Positions 1 to 5,058 of a DNA stretch of 5,135 bases are shown here, one piece after another. The translations under genes and the position numbers were made by a program. The notes beneath the pieces are model-generated. The model saw nothing but the letters and a program-made list of their open reading frames with translations, did not search any database and had not been told where the DNA came from. The DNA is from an uncultured Clostridia bacterium. GTDB taxonomy: Bacteria; Bacillota; Clostridia; Oscillospirales; Oscillospiraceae. The stretch's first letter is position 1; every line of letters begins with the position of its first letter. Location of the stretch: the NCBI GenBank assembly GCA_946405655.1, contig CAMJHX010000110.1, positions 1 through 5,135 on the forward strand. Reading direction: 5' to 3'.

Positions 1-563
1 CGTTCGATGAGGTCATCGCCCACCCCGAGGGCGCCGTCATCGGCATGGCGGACGTCGACCACATGATCGAAAAGCACGTCGTGCACAAGGACAAGAAGAT
101 GCACCTCTGGTGTCAGGAGATCGAGGATTATCTGAACGAATACATCACGCCCGAGGCCGAGGCGGAGGCGCTCCGGCTCAAGGACGGCAACAACATGTAT
201 CTCTCCTCCGGCTACCGCTATGAGGCGGGCGTGAACAACGCCATGCGCAACCCCGGCGTGAACAAGTTCCGCAAGGTCTGGTCGCTCCTCATGAACCCCG
301 AGGACGCGAAGGCGTTCGGCTTTGAAGACGGGGAGACCATCAAGCTCTCGACCAACCGCGGCAGCATCGAGATCCCGGTCGAGTATTCGTGGCGCGCGTC
401 CCGGGGCTACTGCCTCATGCCGCACCACTTCGGCAACCATTATCAGGGCAAGAAGCTCTATATGAACGCCAACTTCCTCACCGACCGCAAGGCCATCGAC
501 AAGCTCACCGGCAACTCCGAGTGGCGGCAGACGCCCTGCCGCGTGGAAAAGCTTGCAAAATAA
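1..563 (+). CDS. Molybdopterin-dependent oxidoreductase, C-terminal fragment (5' end outside window)
   Basis: This is the last 186 residues of a molybdenum (or tungsten) bis-MGD oxidoreductase of the DMSO reductase / formate dehydrogenase superfamily. The frame is open from base 3 at the window edge. The first ATG, at 45, is internal and has no ribosome binding site. The visible part matches the molydopterin-dinucleotide-binding domain: a strand and loop reading LSSGYR, then a conserved N-x-AMRNP stretch, a beta-barrel segment (FGFEDGETIKLSTNRGSIEIPV) of the kind that packs on the cofactor, a PHHFGN motif, and a tail ending in TPCRVEK. The catalytic domain, the N-terminal Fe-S motif and the metal ligand lie outside the window, so the substrate cannot be assigned. 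Formate dehydrogenase-like or other anaerobic dehydrogenase activity is possible. It ends at TAA 561-563, 95 nt before a flavodoxin/ferredoxin gene that could be a redox partner. The family call is firm; the subfamily is unknown. Confidence 0.85.
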   Translation, partial: FDEVIAHPEGAVIGMADVDHMIEKHVVHKDKKMHLWCQEIEDYLNEYITPEAEAEALRLKDGNNMYLSSGYRYEAGVNNAMRNPGVNKFRKVWSLLMNPEDAKAFGFEDGETIKLSTNRGSIEIPVEYSWRASRGYCLMPHHFGNHYQGKKLYMNANFLTDRKAIDKLTGNSEWRQTPCRVEKLAK

Positions 564-570
564 GCAAAAA

Positions 571-605
571 CGGGCGCAAACGTGAACACTTCACGCTTGC
601 GCCCG
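571..605. terminator. Long hairpin after the oxidoreductase gene; possible terminator
   Basis: The inverted repeat has a 9-bp outer stem (CGGGCGCAA 571-579 with TTGCGCCCG 597-605), one A/C mismatch, a 6-bp inner stem (CGTGAA 581-586 with TTCACG 590-595) and a 3-nt loop (CAC). It starts 7 nt after the stop codon, where a terminator is expected. The + strand has no T-tract after it. The - strand does: it reads TTTTT straight after the stem, from the A-run 566-570. By the usual rules it is therefore a better terminator for antisense transcription than for the gene upstream. Confidence 0.6.
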
Positions 606-625
606 GAACCACGGTGTGATACAAT
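597..625 (+). promoter_or_regulatory. Candidate sigma-A promoter for the EFR1 gene, overlapping the hairpin
   Basis: The -10 box TACAAT (620-625) is preceded by TGA (617-619), giving an extended TG-n -10. A poor -35, TTGCGC (597-602), lies 17 nt upstream inside the right arm of the hairpin. Transcription would start near 632, leaving a leader of about 27 nt that contains the ribosome binding site. The extended -10 may compensate for the weak -35. Confidence 0.6.
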
Positions 626-642
626 CAATACAACTCAAACTG

Positions 643-650
643 AAAGGGAG
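643..650 (+). promoter_or_regulatory. Ribosome binding site of the EFR1 gene
   Basis: AAAGGGAG ends 8 nt before the ATG at 659. It fixes the start of the EFR1 gene, and no other in-frame start nearby has such a site. Confidence 0.8.
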
Positions 651-658
651 CGGTACAC

Positions 659-1438
659 ATGAAAGACACCGTCATCTTCTGCTGGTCCGGCACCGGCAAC
701 TGCCTCGACATGGCGAAGAACATCGCCAAGGCCCTCGGCGGCGCGGACATCATCTCCGTGCGCAAAAAGCCCGAGGTCACCGATGTGCGCGCCGCGAAGC
801 GCGTCGGCTTCGTGTTCCCATGTCACGGCGGCGGCGCTCCGGTCGATTTTCTGGAGAACGTCAAGGATCTGCAGATCGACAAGGGCAGCTACGTCTTTGC
901 CGTCAGCCAGTCGGCGAGCTATCCCGGCACCGGTCTCGCCGAGCTCAACAAGATCCATCCCCTGAGCTACTGGAAGGCCGTCACGCACCAGTGCACCTGC
1001 ATCTGGCTCTTCCCGCATTTCGTGCAGGTTCCGCCCATCGGCGCCAAGGCCGCGCAGAAGCGCTCTGAGCATCTCTCCAAGAAGATCGCGAAGGACATTC
1101 AGGCGCAGAAGCTGAGTAAGAAGGACCCCGGCGCGTTCTTCCTCAACGCCGCCGAGAACGCCGCCTGGCCCACCATCCTCAAGCTCAAGGCCAAGCAGTT
1201 CAAGGTCAGCGAGAAGTGCATCGGCTGCGGCCAGTGCGCGAAGATCTGCCCGCGCGAGAACATCGAGATCAAAAACGGCAAGGCGTTCATCGGCCGCAAC
1301 TGCGTCGGCTGCCTCGGCTGCCTGCAGTATTGCCCGACCAAGGCGATCTCCATCGGCAAGGTCACCGACCGCCGCGAGCATTACACGAACCCCAACGTCA
1401 CCGTCGCGGAGCTGACGAGCTCCCAGCTGCAAATCTAA
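659..1438 (+). CDS. EFR1-family ferrodoxin (flavodoxin-like domain plus two [4Fe-4S] clusters)
   Basis: A 259-residue cytoplasmic electron carrier. Residues 5-15 carry a flavodoxin-type phosphate loop (SGTGN at 10-14) after a hydrophobic strand, as in FMN-binding flavodoxin folds. A second loop near 54-62 (PCHGGGAPV) and the segment around 83-91 fit the other flavin-contacting regions. The C-terminal part is a bacterial-type 2[4Fe-4S] ferredoxin: C187, C190, C193, C197 and C215, C218, C221, C225, both in CxxCxxCxxxCP arrangement. There is no signal peptide or membrane segment. The architecture and length match proteins annotated as EFR1 family ferrodoxin in anaerobic Firmicutes. FMN and cluster binding are expected from the motifs; the physiological donor and acceptor are not known from sequence. 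It follows a molybdopterin oxidoreductase on the same strand but has its own promoter candidate and a strong terminator, so it is probably mainly monocistronic. Confidence 0.88.
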   Translation: MKDTVIFCWSGTGNCLDMAKNIAKALGGADIISVRKKPEVTDVRAAKRVGFVFPCHGGGAPVDFLENVKDLQIDKGSYVFAVSQSASYPGTGLAELNKIHPLSYWKAVTHQCTCIWLFPHFVQVPPIGAKAAQKRSEHLSKKIAKDIQAQKLSKKDPGAFFLNAAENAAWPTILKLKAKQFKVSEKCIGCGQCAKICPRENIEIKNGKAFIGRNCVGCLGCLQYCPTKAISIGKVTDRREHYTNPNVTVAELTSSQLQI

Positions 1439-1444
1439 AGACGC

Positions 1445-1474
1445 AAAAAGAGAGCCCTGCCGGGCTCTCTTTTT
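1445..1474. terminator. Intrinsic terminator of the EFR1 gene (bidirectional form)
   Basis: A perfect 13-bp inverted repeat, with arms 1445-1457 and 1462-1474 and loop TGCC, starts 7 nt after the stop codon. The GC-rich core GAGAGCCC/GGGCTCTC is flanked by AAAAA on the left and TTTTT on the right. It is therefore a classical Rho-independent terminator on the + strand and could also stop transcripts arriving on the - strand from the hydrolase side. Confidence 0.93.
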
Positions 1475-1515
1475 GGATACTCGCGCTTATCGCGCAAACT
1501 CTGTGAGGTTATTTC

Positions 1516-1541
1516 GTAGGGGTCGGCGTCCTCGACGACCC
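1516..1541 (+). repeat. REP-like hairpin 1 (GTAG head)
   Basis: GTAG (1516-1519) is followed at once by an imperfect hairpin: GGGTCG (1520-1525) pairs with CGACCC (1536-1541), then a G/A mismatch and a 2-bp CG/CG inner stem around loop TCCT. A competing stem, GGCGTCCT (1525-1532) with AGGACGCC (1545-1552), overlaps it. It is the most divergent member of the set. Confidence 0.5.
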
Positions 1542-1602
1542 TGCAGGACGCCCCATGATTATCACTCATCCCGGGCGAATCGCGTCGGCACATCGATCTG
1601 CT

Positions 1603-1627
1603 GTAGGGGCGACCTTTGGTCGCCCGC
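1603..1627 (+). repeat. REP-like hairpin 2 (GTAG head), inverted copy at 1783-1807
   Basis: GTAG (1603-1606) leads into a perfect 8-bp stem GGGCGACC (1607-1614) / GGTCGCCC (1618-1625) with loop TTT. Its 25 bases match the reverse complement of 1783-1807 with a single difference, in the loop. Confidence 0.75.
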
Positions 1628-1655
1628 CGATGATGCTGCGCACGAGAAGAGAACC

Positions 1656-1679
1656 GTAGGGCGGTGGCTTGCCGCCGCC
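1656..1679 (+). repeat. REP-like hairpin 3 (GTAG head)
   Basis: GTAG (1656-1659) is followed by a hairpin GGCGGTGGC (1660-1668) / GCCGCCGCC (1671-1679), paired throughout except for one T-G wobble, with a 2-nt turn TT. Its first ten bases, GTAGGGCGGT, are repeated inverted at 1714-1723. Confidence 0.65.
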
Positions 1680-1699
1680 GTAACTGCCGCATTGGTTCC

Positions 1700-1723
1700 G
1701 GCGGCCCCAAGGGACCGCCCTAC
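1700..1723 (-). repeat. REP-like hairpin 4 (GTAG head on the - strand)
   Basis: Read on the - strand it begins GTAGGGCGGT (1723-1714). The local stem is GGCGG (1700-1704) with CCGCC (1715-1719), a C/A mismatch, then CCC (1706-1708) with GGG (1711-1713). It faces hairpin 3 tail to tail. Confidence 0.65.
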
Positions 1724-1782
1724 AGCAAGCCGAAAAACCAGCGAATTCGCCGAAGACAGATCTTGACCAAAATCCGTCCTGC

Positions 1783-1807
1783 GCGGGCGACCACAGGTCG
1801 CCCCTAC
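1783..1807 (-). repeat. REP-like hairpin 5 (GTAG head on the - strand)
   Basis: On the - strand GTAG (1807-1804) leads into the perfect stem GGGCGACC/GGTCGCCC (bases 1785-1792 and 1796-1803) with loop TGT. It is the inverted partner of 1603-1627 and lies 27 bases beyond the end of the hydrolase gene, so it will be in that gene's 3' RNA. Confidence 0.75.
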
Positions 1808-1834
1808 CGTTCTCTTTCAGTCCGGTGCAGCACG

Positions 1835-2635
1835 TTACTCCTCAAAAAACCGTCTCATCCGCTCGCGGTAGTCCGGGGCGGTGTCGAAGGCGGCGTGGCC
1901 GTAGCCCATGTAGAGATAGAGGCGGAAATCCGGTCTCGGGTCGAGCTTCTCGGCGATCTCCATCGTCGCGTCCGCGTCGAGCACCGCGTCCTCATAGACG
2001 CCGATGGCGAGCACCGGGCAGGAGATCTCCGCCACGCGGTCGGAGACGTCAAAGCCCTCGATGCCTTTTGCCAGCGTGATAAACCGCCGCAGCTCCTCCG
2101 CCGTCACGCTCTCGCCCGCGGCGATGAGCGCATCGTGAAACTGCTCGAACACCGCCGGGGGATAGATCTCCTCGCCGAAGGCGAGATAGAGCCCCACGGG
2201 GTCGTTCGCCTCCGCAAGCGCGATCCAGCGCTCGATCACCCGAAACTGCTCCGGCTGCACGTGCGCCGAGGTCGAGCCGAGCACCAGCTTTTTCACCAGC
2301 GCCGGATATTCGATCGCGATCACGAGCGCCATCATCCCGCCCTGCGACGCGCCGAAGAGATACGTGTCCTTCAGCCCCAGCGCCTTCATCGCCTCGGCGG
2401 TGTCCCGCGCCATTTCCTGCACCGGATAGGCCTCCGGCAGCGTCTCGCGCCGGTCGAAAACATAGATCGTGTAATCGTCGGCAAAGGACGCGTACGCCGC
2501 CGCCACCGCCTCGGCGGACACCATCACGCTCTGCACGCTCAGCCCCGGCAGAATCACCAGCGTCCGCGCACCGGCGCCGAAGCGGAAATACTGCATGGCA
2601 AAGCCGTTTATTTCTACCCGTTCAATCGGGATCAT
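1835..2635 (-). CDS. Alpha/beta hydrolase
   Basis: A 266-residue cytoplasmic serine hydrolase of the alpha/beta-hydrolase fold; the substrate is not predictable. The nucleophile elbow is G95-A-S97-Q-G99 after the strand DTYLF, so Ser97 is the likely nucleophile. The catalytic His is His247 in GYGHAAF. The acid is Asp216 or Asp220 after the strand VLAIGV. LPGLS (29-33) is the usual oxyanion-hole position and DRRE (61-64) corresponds to the D-x-R-G region after the next strand. Length is normal for the family. I choose the ATG at 2635, giving MIPIERVEI, because GGAGGTG (2641-2647) lies 5 nt upstream. The longer frame from 2692 adds 19 residues that would read through the promoter and ribosome binding site. 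The gene lies downstream of asd on the same strand but has its own promoter candidate, so a link with amino-acid synthesis is not implied. Esterases, lipases and peptidase-like hydrolases all remain possible. Confidence 0.88.
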   Translation of the reverse strand: MIPIERVEINGFAMQYFRFGAGARTLVILPGLSVQSVMVSAEAVAAAYASFADDYTIYVFDRRETLPEAYPVQEMARDTAEAMKALGLKDTYLFGASQGGMMALVIAIEYPALVKKLVLGSTSAHVQPEQFRVIERWIALAEANDPVGLYLAFGEEIYPPAVFEQFHDALIAAGESVTAEELRRFITLAKGIEGFDVSDRVAEISCPVLAIGVYEDAVLDADATMEIAEKLDPRPDFRLYLYMGYGHAAFDTAPDYRERMRRFFEE

Positions 2636-2640
2636 CCGAT

Positions 2641-2647
2641 CACCTCC
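2641..2647 (-). promoter_or_regulatory. Strong Shine-Dalgarno site of the hydrolase
   Basis: On the - strand GGAGGTG, extended by ATC, is a near-complete match to the 16S rRNA 3' tail and is followed closely by ATG at 2635. It decides against the upstream start at 2692. Confidence 0.88.
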
Positions 2648-2657
2648 AAGCAAAAGC

Positions 2658-2686
2658 ATTGTAACACAGAACGGCGCCGATGCAAA
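2658..2686 (-). promoter_or_regulatory. Candidate promoter of the hydrolase, overlapping the asd terminator hairpin
   Basis: On the - strand the -10 TACAAT (2663-2658) carries an extended TGT (2666-2664). Seventeen bases upstream is a weak -35, TTTGCA (2686-2681), inside the hairpin 2674-2698. Transcription would begin near 2651, just before the ribosome binding site, giving a leader of about 15 nt. Confidence 0.55.
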
Positions 2687-2698
2687 TAGCATCGGCGC
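2674..2698 (-). terminator. Hairpin after asd, probable terminator
   Basis: A perfect 10-bp stem GCGCCGATGC (2674-2683) / GCATCGGCGC (2689-2698) with loop AAATA starts 18 nt beyond the asd stop codon. The following - strand sequence, CGTTCTGTGTT, is only moderately T-rich, so termination may be partial and some hom-asd transcripts may continue into the hydrolase. Confidence 0.65.
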
Positions 2699-2716
2699 TG
2701 TTTCGGTTGGCTGGAA

Positions 2717-3721
2717 TTATTCCGCAATCAGCAGCTCCGCGATCTGGATCGCGTTGGTGGCAGCGCCCTTGCGGACCTGGTCGCCGCAGCACCAGAGGCA
2801 GAGGCCGTTCTCGTTCGTGAGATCGGGGCGGATGCGGCCGACGAAGACGAGATCCTGGTTCTGCGTGTCGAGCGGCATCGGATACTGCAGCGCGTCGAGA
2901 TCATCGACCAGCTTCACGCCGGGGGCGGCGGCGATCGCCTCGCGCGCCTCCTCGACGGAGATCGGGCGGTCAAACACGAGCTGGGCGCTGATCGAGTGGC
3001 TGCGCACGACGGGCACGCGCACGCAGGTGCAGCTCACGTTCATCTCGGGCAGGTGCATGATCTTGCGGCCCTCGTTCTGCAGCTTCATCTCCTCGGAGGT
3101 GTAGCCGCTGATCTCCTCGCCGCCGATCTGGGGGATGACGTTGTAGGCGATCTGATAGGAGAAGACCTTCGGCTGATAGCTCTCGCCGGCGGCGAGGGCC
3201 TTGACCTCGTTTTCGAGCTCCACGGGGCCCGCGGCGCCCGCGCCGGAGACCGCCTGATAGGTGCTCACGACCATGCTCTTGATATCGCTCAGCTTGCGCA
3301 GGGCGTTGACCGCCGTCACGGTGATGACGGTGGAGCAGTTCGGGTTCGAGATGATGCCGTTGTGCTTCTTCACGTCCTCGGGGTTCACCTCCGGCACGAC
3401 CAGCGGCACGTTGGGATCGAGACGGAAGGCGGAGGAGTTATCGACGAACACGGCGCCGGACTTCACGATCGCGGGGGCGAAGCGCTCGGCAATGTCGTTC
3501 TCGGCCGCGCCGAGGACGATGTCGAGACCCTGGAAGGCGTCGTCCTTCGCCTCTTCGACGACGATGTCCTTCCCCTGGAAGGAGACGACCTTGCCCGCAG
3601 AGCGCGCGCTCGCGAAAAGATGCAGCTCCTCGATGGGGAAGCTGCGCTCCGCGAGGATCTTCATCATTTCCTGGCCGACTGCGCCGCTGGCGCCGAGAAT
3701 ACCAATCTTGTAAGACTTCAT
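2717..3721 (-). CDS. asd: Aspartate-semialdehyde dehydrogenase
   Basis: Makes L-aspartate 4-semialdehyde from L-4-aspartyl phosphate with NADPH, the step before the split to lysine/diaminopimelate and to threonine/methionine. The 334-residue protein has the full family layout: an N-terminal Rossmann NADP domain with GASGAVG at 10-16, a conserved NSSAFR at 95-100 whose Arg is expected to bind phosphate, the catalytic Cys129 in SNPNCST, then the C-terminal catalytic/dimerisation domain with substrate-binding Glu/Arg regions and RVPVVRSHS (235-243), where His242 is the likely acid/base. Length fits the shorter Gram-positive type rather than the about 367-residue enteric form. The ATG at 3721 has AAAAGGAG (3730-3737) 8 nt upstream. 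It follows hom by 41 nt on the same strand and is probably cotranscribed. No truncation or missing active-site residue is seen. Confidence 0.96.
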   Translation of the reverse strand: MKSYKIGILGASGAVGQEMMKILAERSFPIEELHLFASARSAGKVVSFQGKDIVVEEAKDDAFQGLDIVLGAAENDIAERFAPAIVKSGAVFVDNSSAFRLDPNVPLVVPEVNPEDVKKHNGIISNPNCSTVITVTAVNALRKLSDIKSMVVSTYQAVSGAGAAGPVELENEVKALAAGESYQPKVFSYQIAYNVIPQIGGEEISGYTSEEMKLQNEGRKIMHLPEMNVSCTCVRVPVVRSHSISAQLVFDRPISVEEAREAIAAAPGVKLVDDLDALQYPMPLDTQNQDLVFVGRIRPDLTNENGLCLWCCGDQVRKGAATNAIQIAELLIAE

Positions 3722-3752
3722 TTTGAAAACTCCTTTTATTTGAATGTTGTTA

Positions 3753-3767
3753 TTTGATCAGATCAAA
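3753..3767. repeat. 15-bp perfect palindrome across the hom stop codon
   Basis: TTTGATC (3753-3759), a central A, and GATCAAA (3761-3767) form an uninterrupted inverted repeat that includes the hom TGA stop (3765-3763). On the - strand its TTGATC half sits 17 nt before TCAAAT (3743-3738), so a weak internal promoter for asd could overlap it. With a 1-nt spacer it would act as duplex DNA (an operator) rather than as an RNA hairpin, if it does anything. Confidence 0.4.
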
Positions 3768-4899
3768 GTCCTGCGATGAAGGACCAGGGGTCGAGCTCGA
3801 GCATTTTCGAGAGCAGGCTGTGCATCTGCGCCACGCTCACCGGGAGCGTCACGATCGCGCCGTCCCAGTCCTCGGCGGCGAGCGCCTCGAGCTCGGGGAG
3901 CTTCGCGTCAGAGCGGACATAGTATTTATGCAGGGCGCCGGCGTTGTTCGTCGCGGCGGGCTGGAACTGATCGGTGTAGAAGCGGTCGACGCCGGAGGCG
4001 ATGTCCACCAGATCCTGCACGACGTTGTACGCCGTCGGATACCGGCCCGCGCCCTGACCGAAGAAGCTCTCCTTGCCGGCATATTCGCTCTCGAAGCTGA
4101 TGAGGTTGAAGTTCGCCGGCACCGCCGCCTCCAGCGCGTCCGCGCCGAGCAGCTTCGGCTCCACATAGGCCGCCACGCTGTCGGAGAGCTTTTCCGCGCT
4201 CGCGATCAGCTTGCAGGTGAGGCCTCTGGCCTGGAAGCGGCGAATGTCGGCTGCCGACACGTTCCGGATGCCGAAGACCGGCACGTCCTCCTCCTGCAGG
4301 CACACGCCGAAGGCGACGCCCGCGGAGATGATGAGCTTGCGCTGGATGTCCCAGCCGTCGATGTCGGCGGAGGGATCCGCCTCGGCGTAGCCGAGCTCCT
4401 GCGCCTTCTTGAGCACGTCCGCAAAGTCGACGTCGCTCTTGTTCATCGCGTCCATAATATAATTGGTGGTGCCGTTCATGATGCCGCTGAGCTTGGAGAT
4501 CTTGTCCACGCGCGCGGCGCGCTCGAGATTCACGAGCCAGGGGATGCCGCCGCCGACCGCCGCCGTGCCGCGCAGCACCGCGCCGTTTTCCTTCGCAAGC
4601 TGGTTCAGCTCCTGATAATAGTGGCAGAGCAGATGCTTGTTCGAGGTCACCACGTTCTTGCCCGCCTTCAGCGCCGCGGACACATATTCAAACGCCGGAT
4701 GCAGGCCGCCCATGACCTCCACCACGGTGTCGATCTCAGGGTCTGCGATGATGTCGGCCATGTCCCGGGTCGTTCGCGCGGTCAGCTCGCCGAGATCCCT
4801 GCGGCACAGCACCGTGCCGACCGAGATGTCCTTCCGCTCCGCGAGAATGTCATAAACCCCGCGGCCTACCACGCCGAAACCCAACAATCCGATTTTCAT
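3763..4899 (-). CDS. hom: Homoserine dehydrogenase
   Basis: Reduces aspartate 4-semialdehyde to L-homoserine with NAD(P)H, committing carbon to threonine and methionine. The 378-residue protein starts with a Rossmann motif GFGVVG (7-12), has the conserved SNK at 86-88, GGGIP at 116-120 and the family motif GIMNGTTNYI (139-148). It also carries the signature ELGYAEADPSADIDGWD, in which Asp184 and Lys188 match the catalytic Asp/Lys pair spaced four apart in characterised enzymes. The region after about 325 is only some 54 residues. It begins like the ACT domain of longer Gram-positive enzymes (HKYYVR) but is short and lacks a clear ACT pattern. I choose ATG 4899 because AAAGAGGG (4907-4914) is 7 nt upstream and MKIGLLGFG is the usual N-terminus. 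A start at 4974 would lie inside the promoter. It is the first gene of the probable hom-asd operon. Confidence 0.95.
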   Translation of the reverse strand: MKIGLLGFGVVGRGVYDILAERKDISVGTVLCRRDLGELTARTTRDMADIIADPEIDTVVEVMGGLHPAFEYVSAALKAGKNVVTSNKHLLCHYYQELNQLAKENGAVLRGTAAVGGGIPWLVNLERAARVDKISKLSGIMNGTTNYIMDAMNKSDVDFADVLKKAQELGYAEADPSADIDGWDIQRKLIISAGVAFGVCLQEEDVPVFGIRNVSAADIRRFQARGLTCKLIASAEKLSDSVAAYVEPKLLGADALEAAVPANFNLISFESEYAGKESFFGQGAGRYPTAYNVVQDLVDIASGVDRFYTDQFQPAATNNAGALHKYYVRSDAKLPELEALAAEDWDGAIVTLPVSVAQMHSLLSKMLELDPWSFIAGL

Positions 4900-4906
4900 T
4901 GCGAAA

Positions 4907-4914
4907 CCCTCTTT
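4907..4914 (-). promoter_or_regulatory. Ribosome binding site of hom
   Basis: AAAGAGGG on the - strand, 7 nt before the ATG at 4899, sets the start of hom and excludes the 25-residue upstream extension. Confidence 0.75.
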
Positions 4915-4933
4915 CTGTTTGTTGACTGCTTGT

Positions 4934-4952
4934 TGTCCGTCACCAGCGGACA
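4934..4952 (-). other. Small stem-loop in the hom leader
   Basis: TGTCCG (4934-4939) and CGGACA (4947-4952) form a 6-bp stem with a 7-nt loop about 20 nt upstream of the hom ribosome binding site. It has no T-tract and does not mask the ribosome binding site. It may only stabilise the 5' end of the mRNA. Confidence 0.4.
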
Positions 4953-4972
4953 TTTGGCTTTGAAACGAACAC

Positions 4973-5001
4973 AATATACCATACCCTTATGCAGAATGCA
5001 A
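4973..5001 (-). promoter_or_regulatory. Proximal promoter of hom-asd
   Basis: On the - strand the -10 TATATT (4978-4973) carries an extended TGG, with TTGCAT (5001-4996) exactly 17 nt upstream as -35. Transcription would start near 4966, giving a leader of about 67 nt. This is the best placed promoter for the operon. Confidence 0.75.
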
Positions 5002-5058
5002 GAATTTTTTTCACAAAATTTGGAGAAATAATTGTAAGGTTCTGCGCATTTTGCGGTC

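Larger units (their letters stand above)
1439..1834. other. Gene-free region between convergent genes, filled with hairpin repeats
   Basis: These 396 bases separate the EFR1 gene (+) from the hydrolase gene (-). I find no credible coding sequence: frames here are short or are read-through extensions of noncoding repeats, with no ribosome binding site. The region contains the EFR1 terminator and five GTAG-headed palindromes listed separately, plus a 10-bp palindrome GCGAATTCGC at 1741-1750. There is no obvious terminator with a T-tract for the hydrolase gene. The hairpin at 1785-1803, the first that its transcript would meet, may serve instead. Confidence 0.8.

Noticed and set aside
635..1432. 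Minus-strand open frame of 265 codons opposite the EFR1 gene
   Set aside because: Composition is dominated by Ala, Leu, Asp and Arg with no domain, and the opposite strand holds intact ferredoxin cysteine motifs.
1516..1807. CRISPR array
   Set aside because: The repeats alternate in orientation, are not evenly spaced, and no uniform spacers separate them.
1664..2689. Long + strand open frame of 341 codons across the repeats and opposite the hydrolase
   Set aside because: It starts inside a hairpin repeat, has no ribosome binding site, is Arg/His rich and is antisense to a clear alpha/beta hydrolase.
2636..2692. N-terminal extension of the hydrolase from the ATG at 2692, possibly a hydrophobic leader
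   Set aside because: The extra 19 residues would cover the asd terminator hairpin, the promoter and a very strong Shine-Dalgarno site placed for ATG 2635.
3754..5031. Long + strand open frame of 425 codons opposite hom
   Set aside because: It is a mirror of the real gene, produced by GC-rich codon use. Its translation is rich in Arg, His, Ala and Leu with no recognisable motif, and it runs over the hom promoter.
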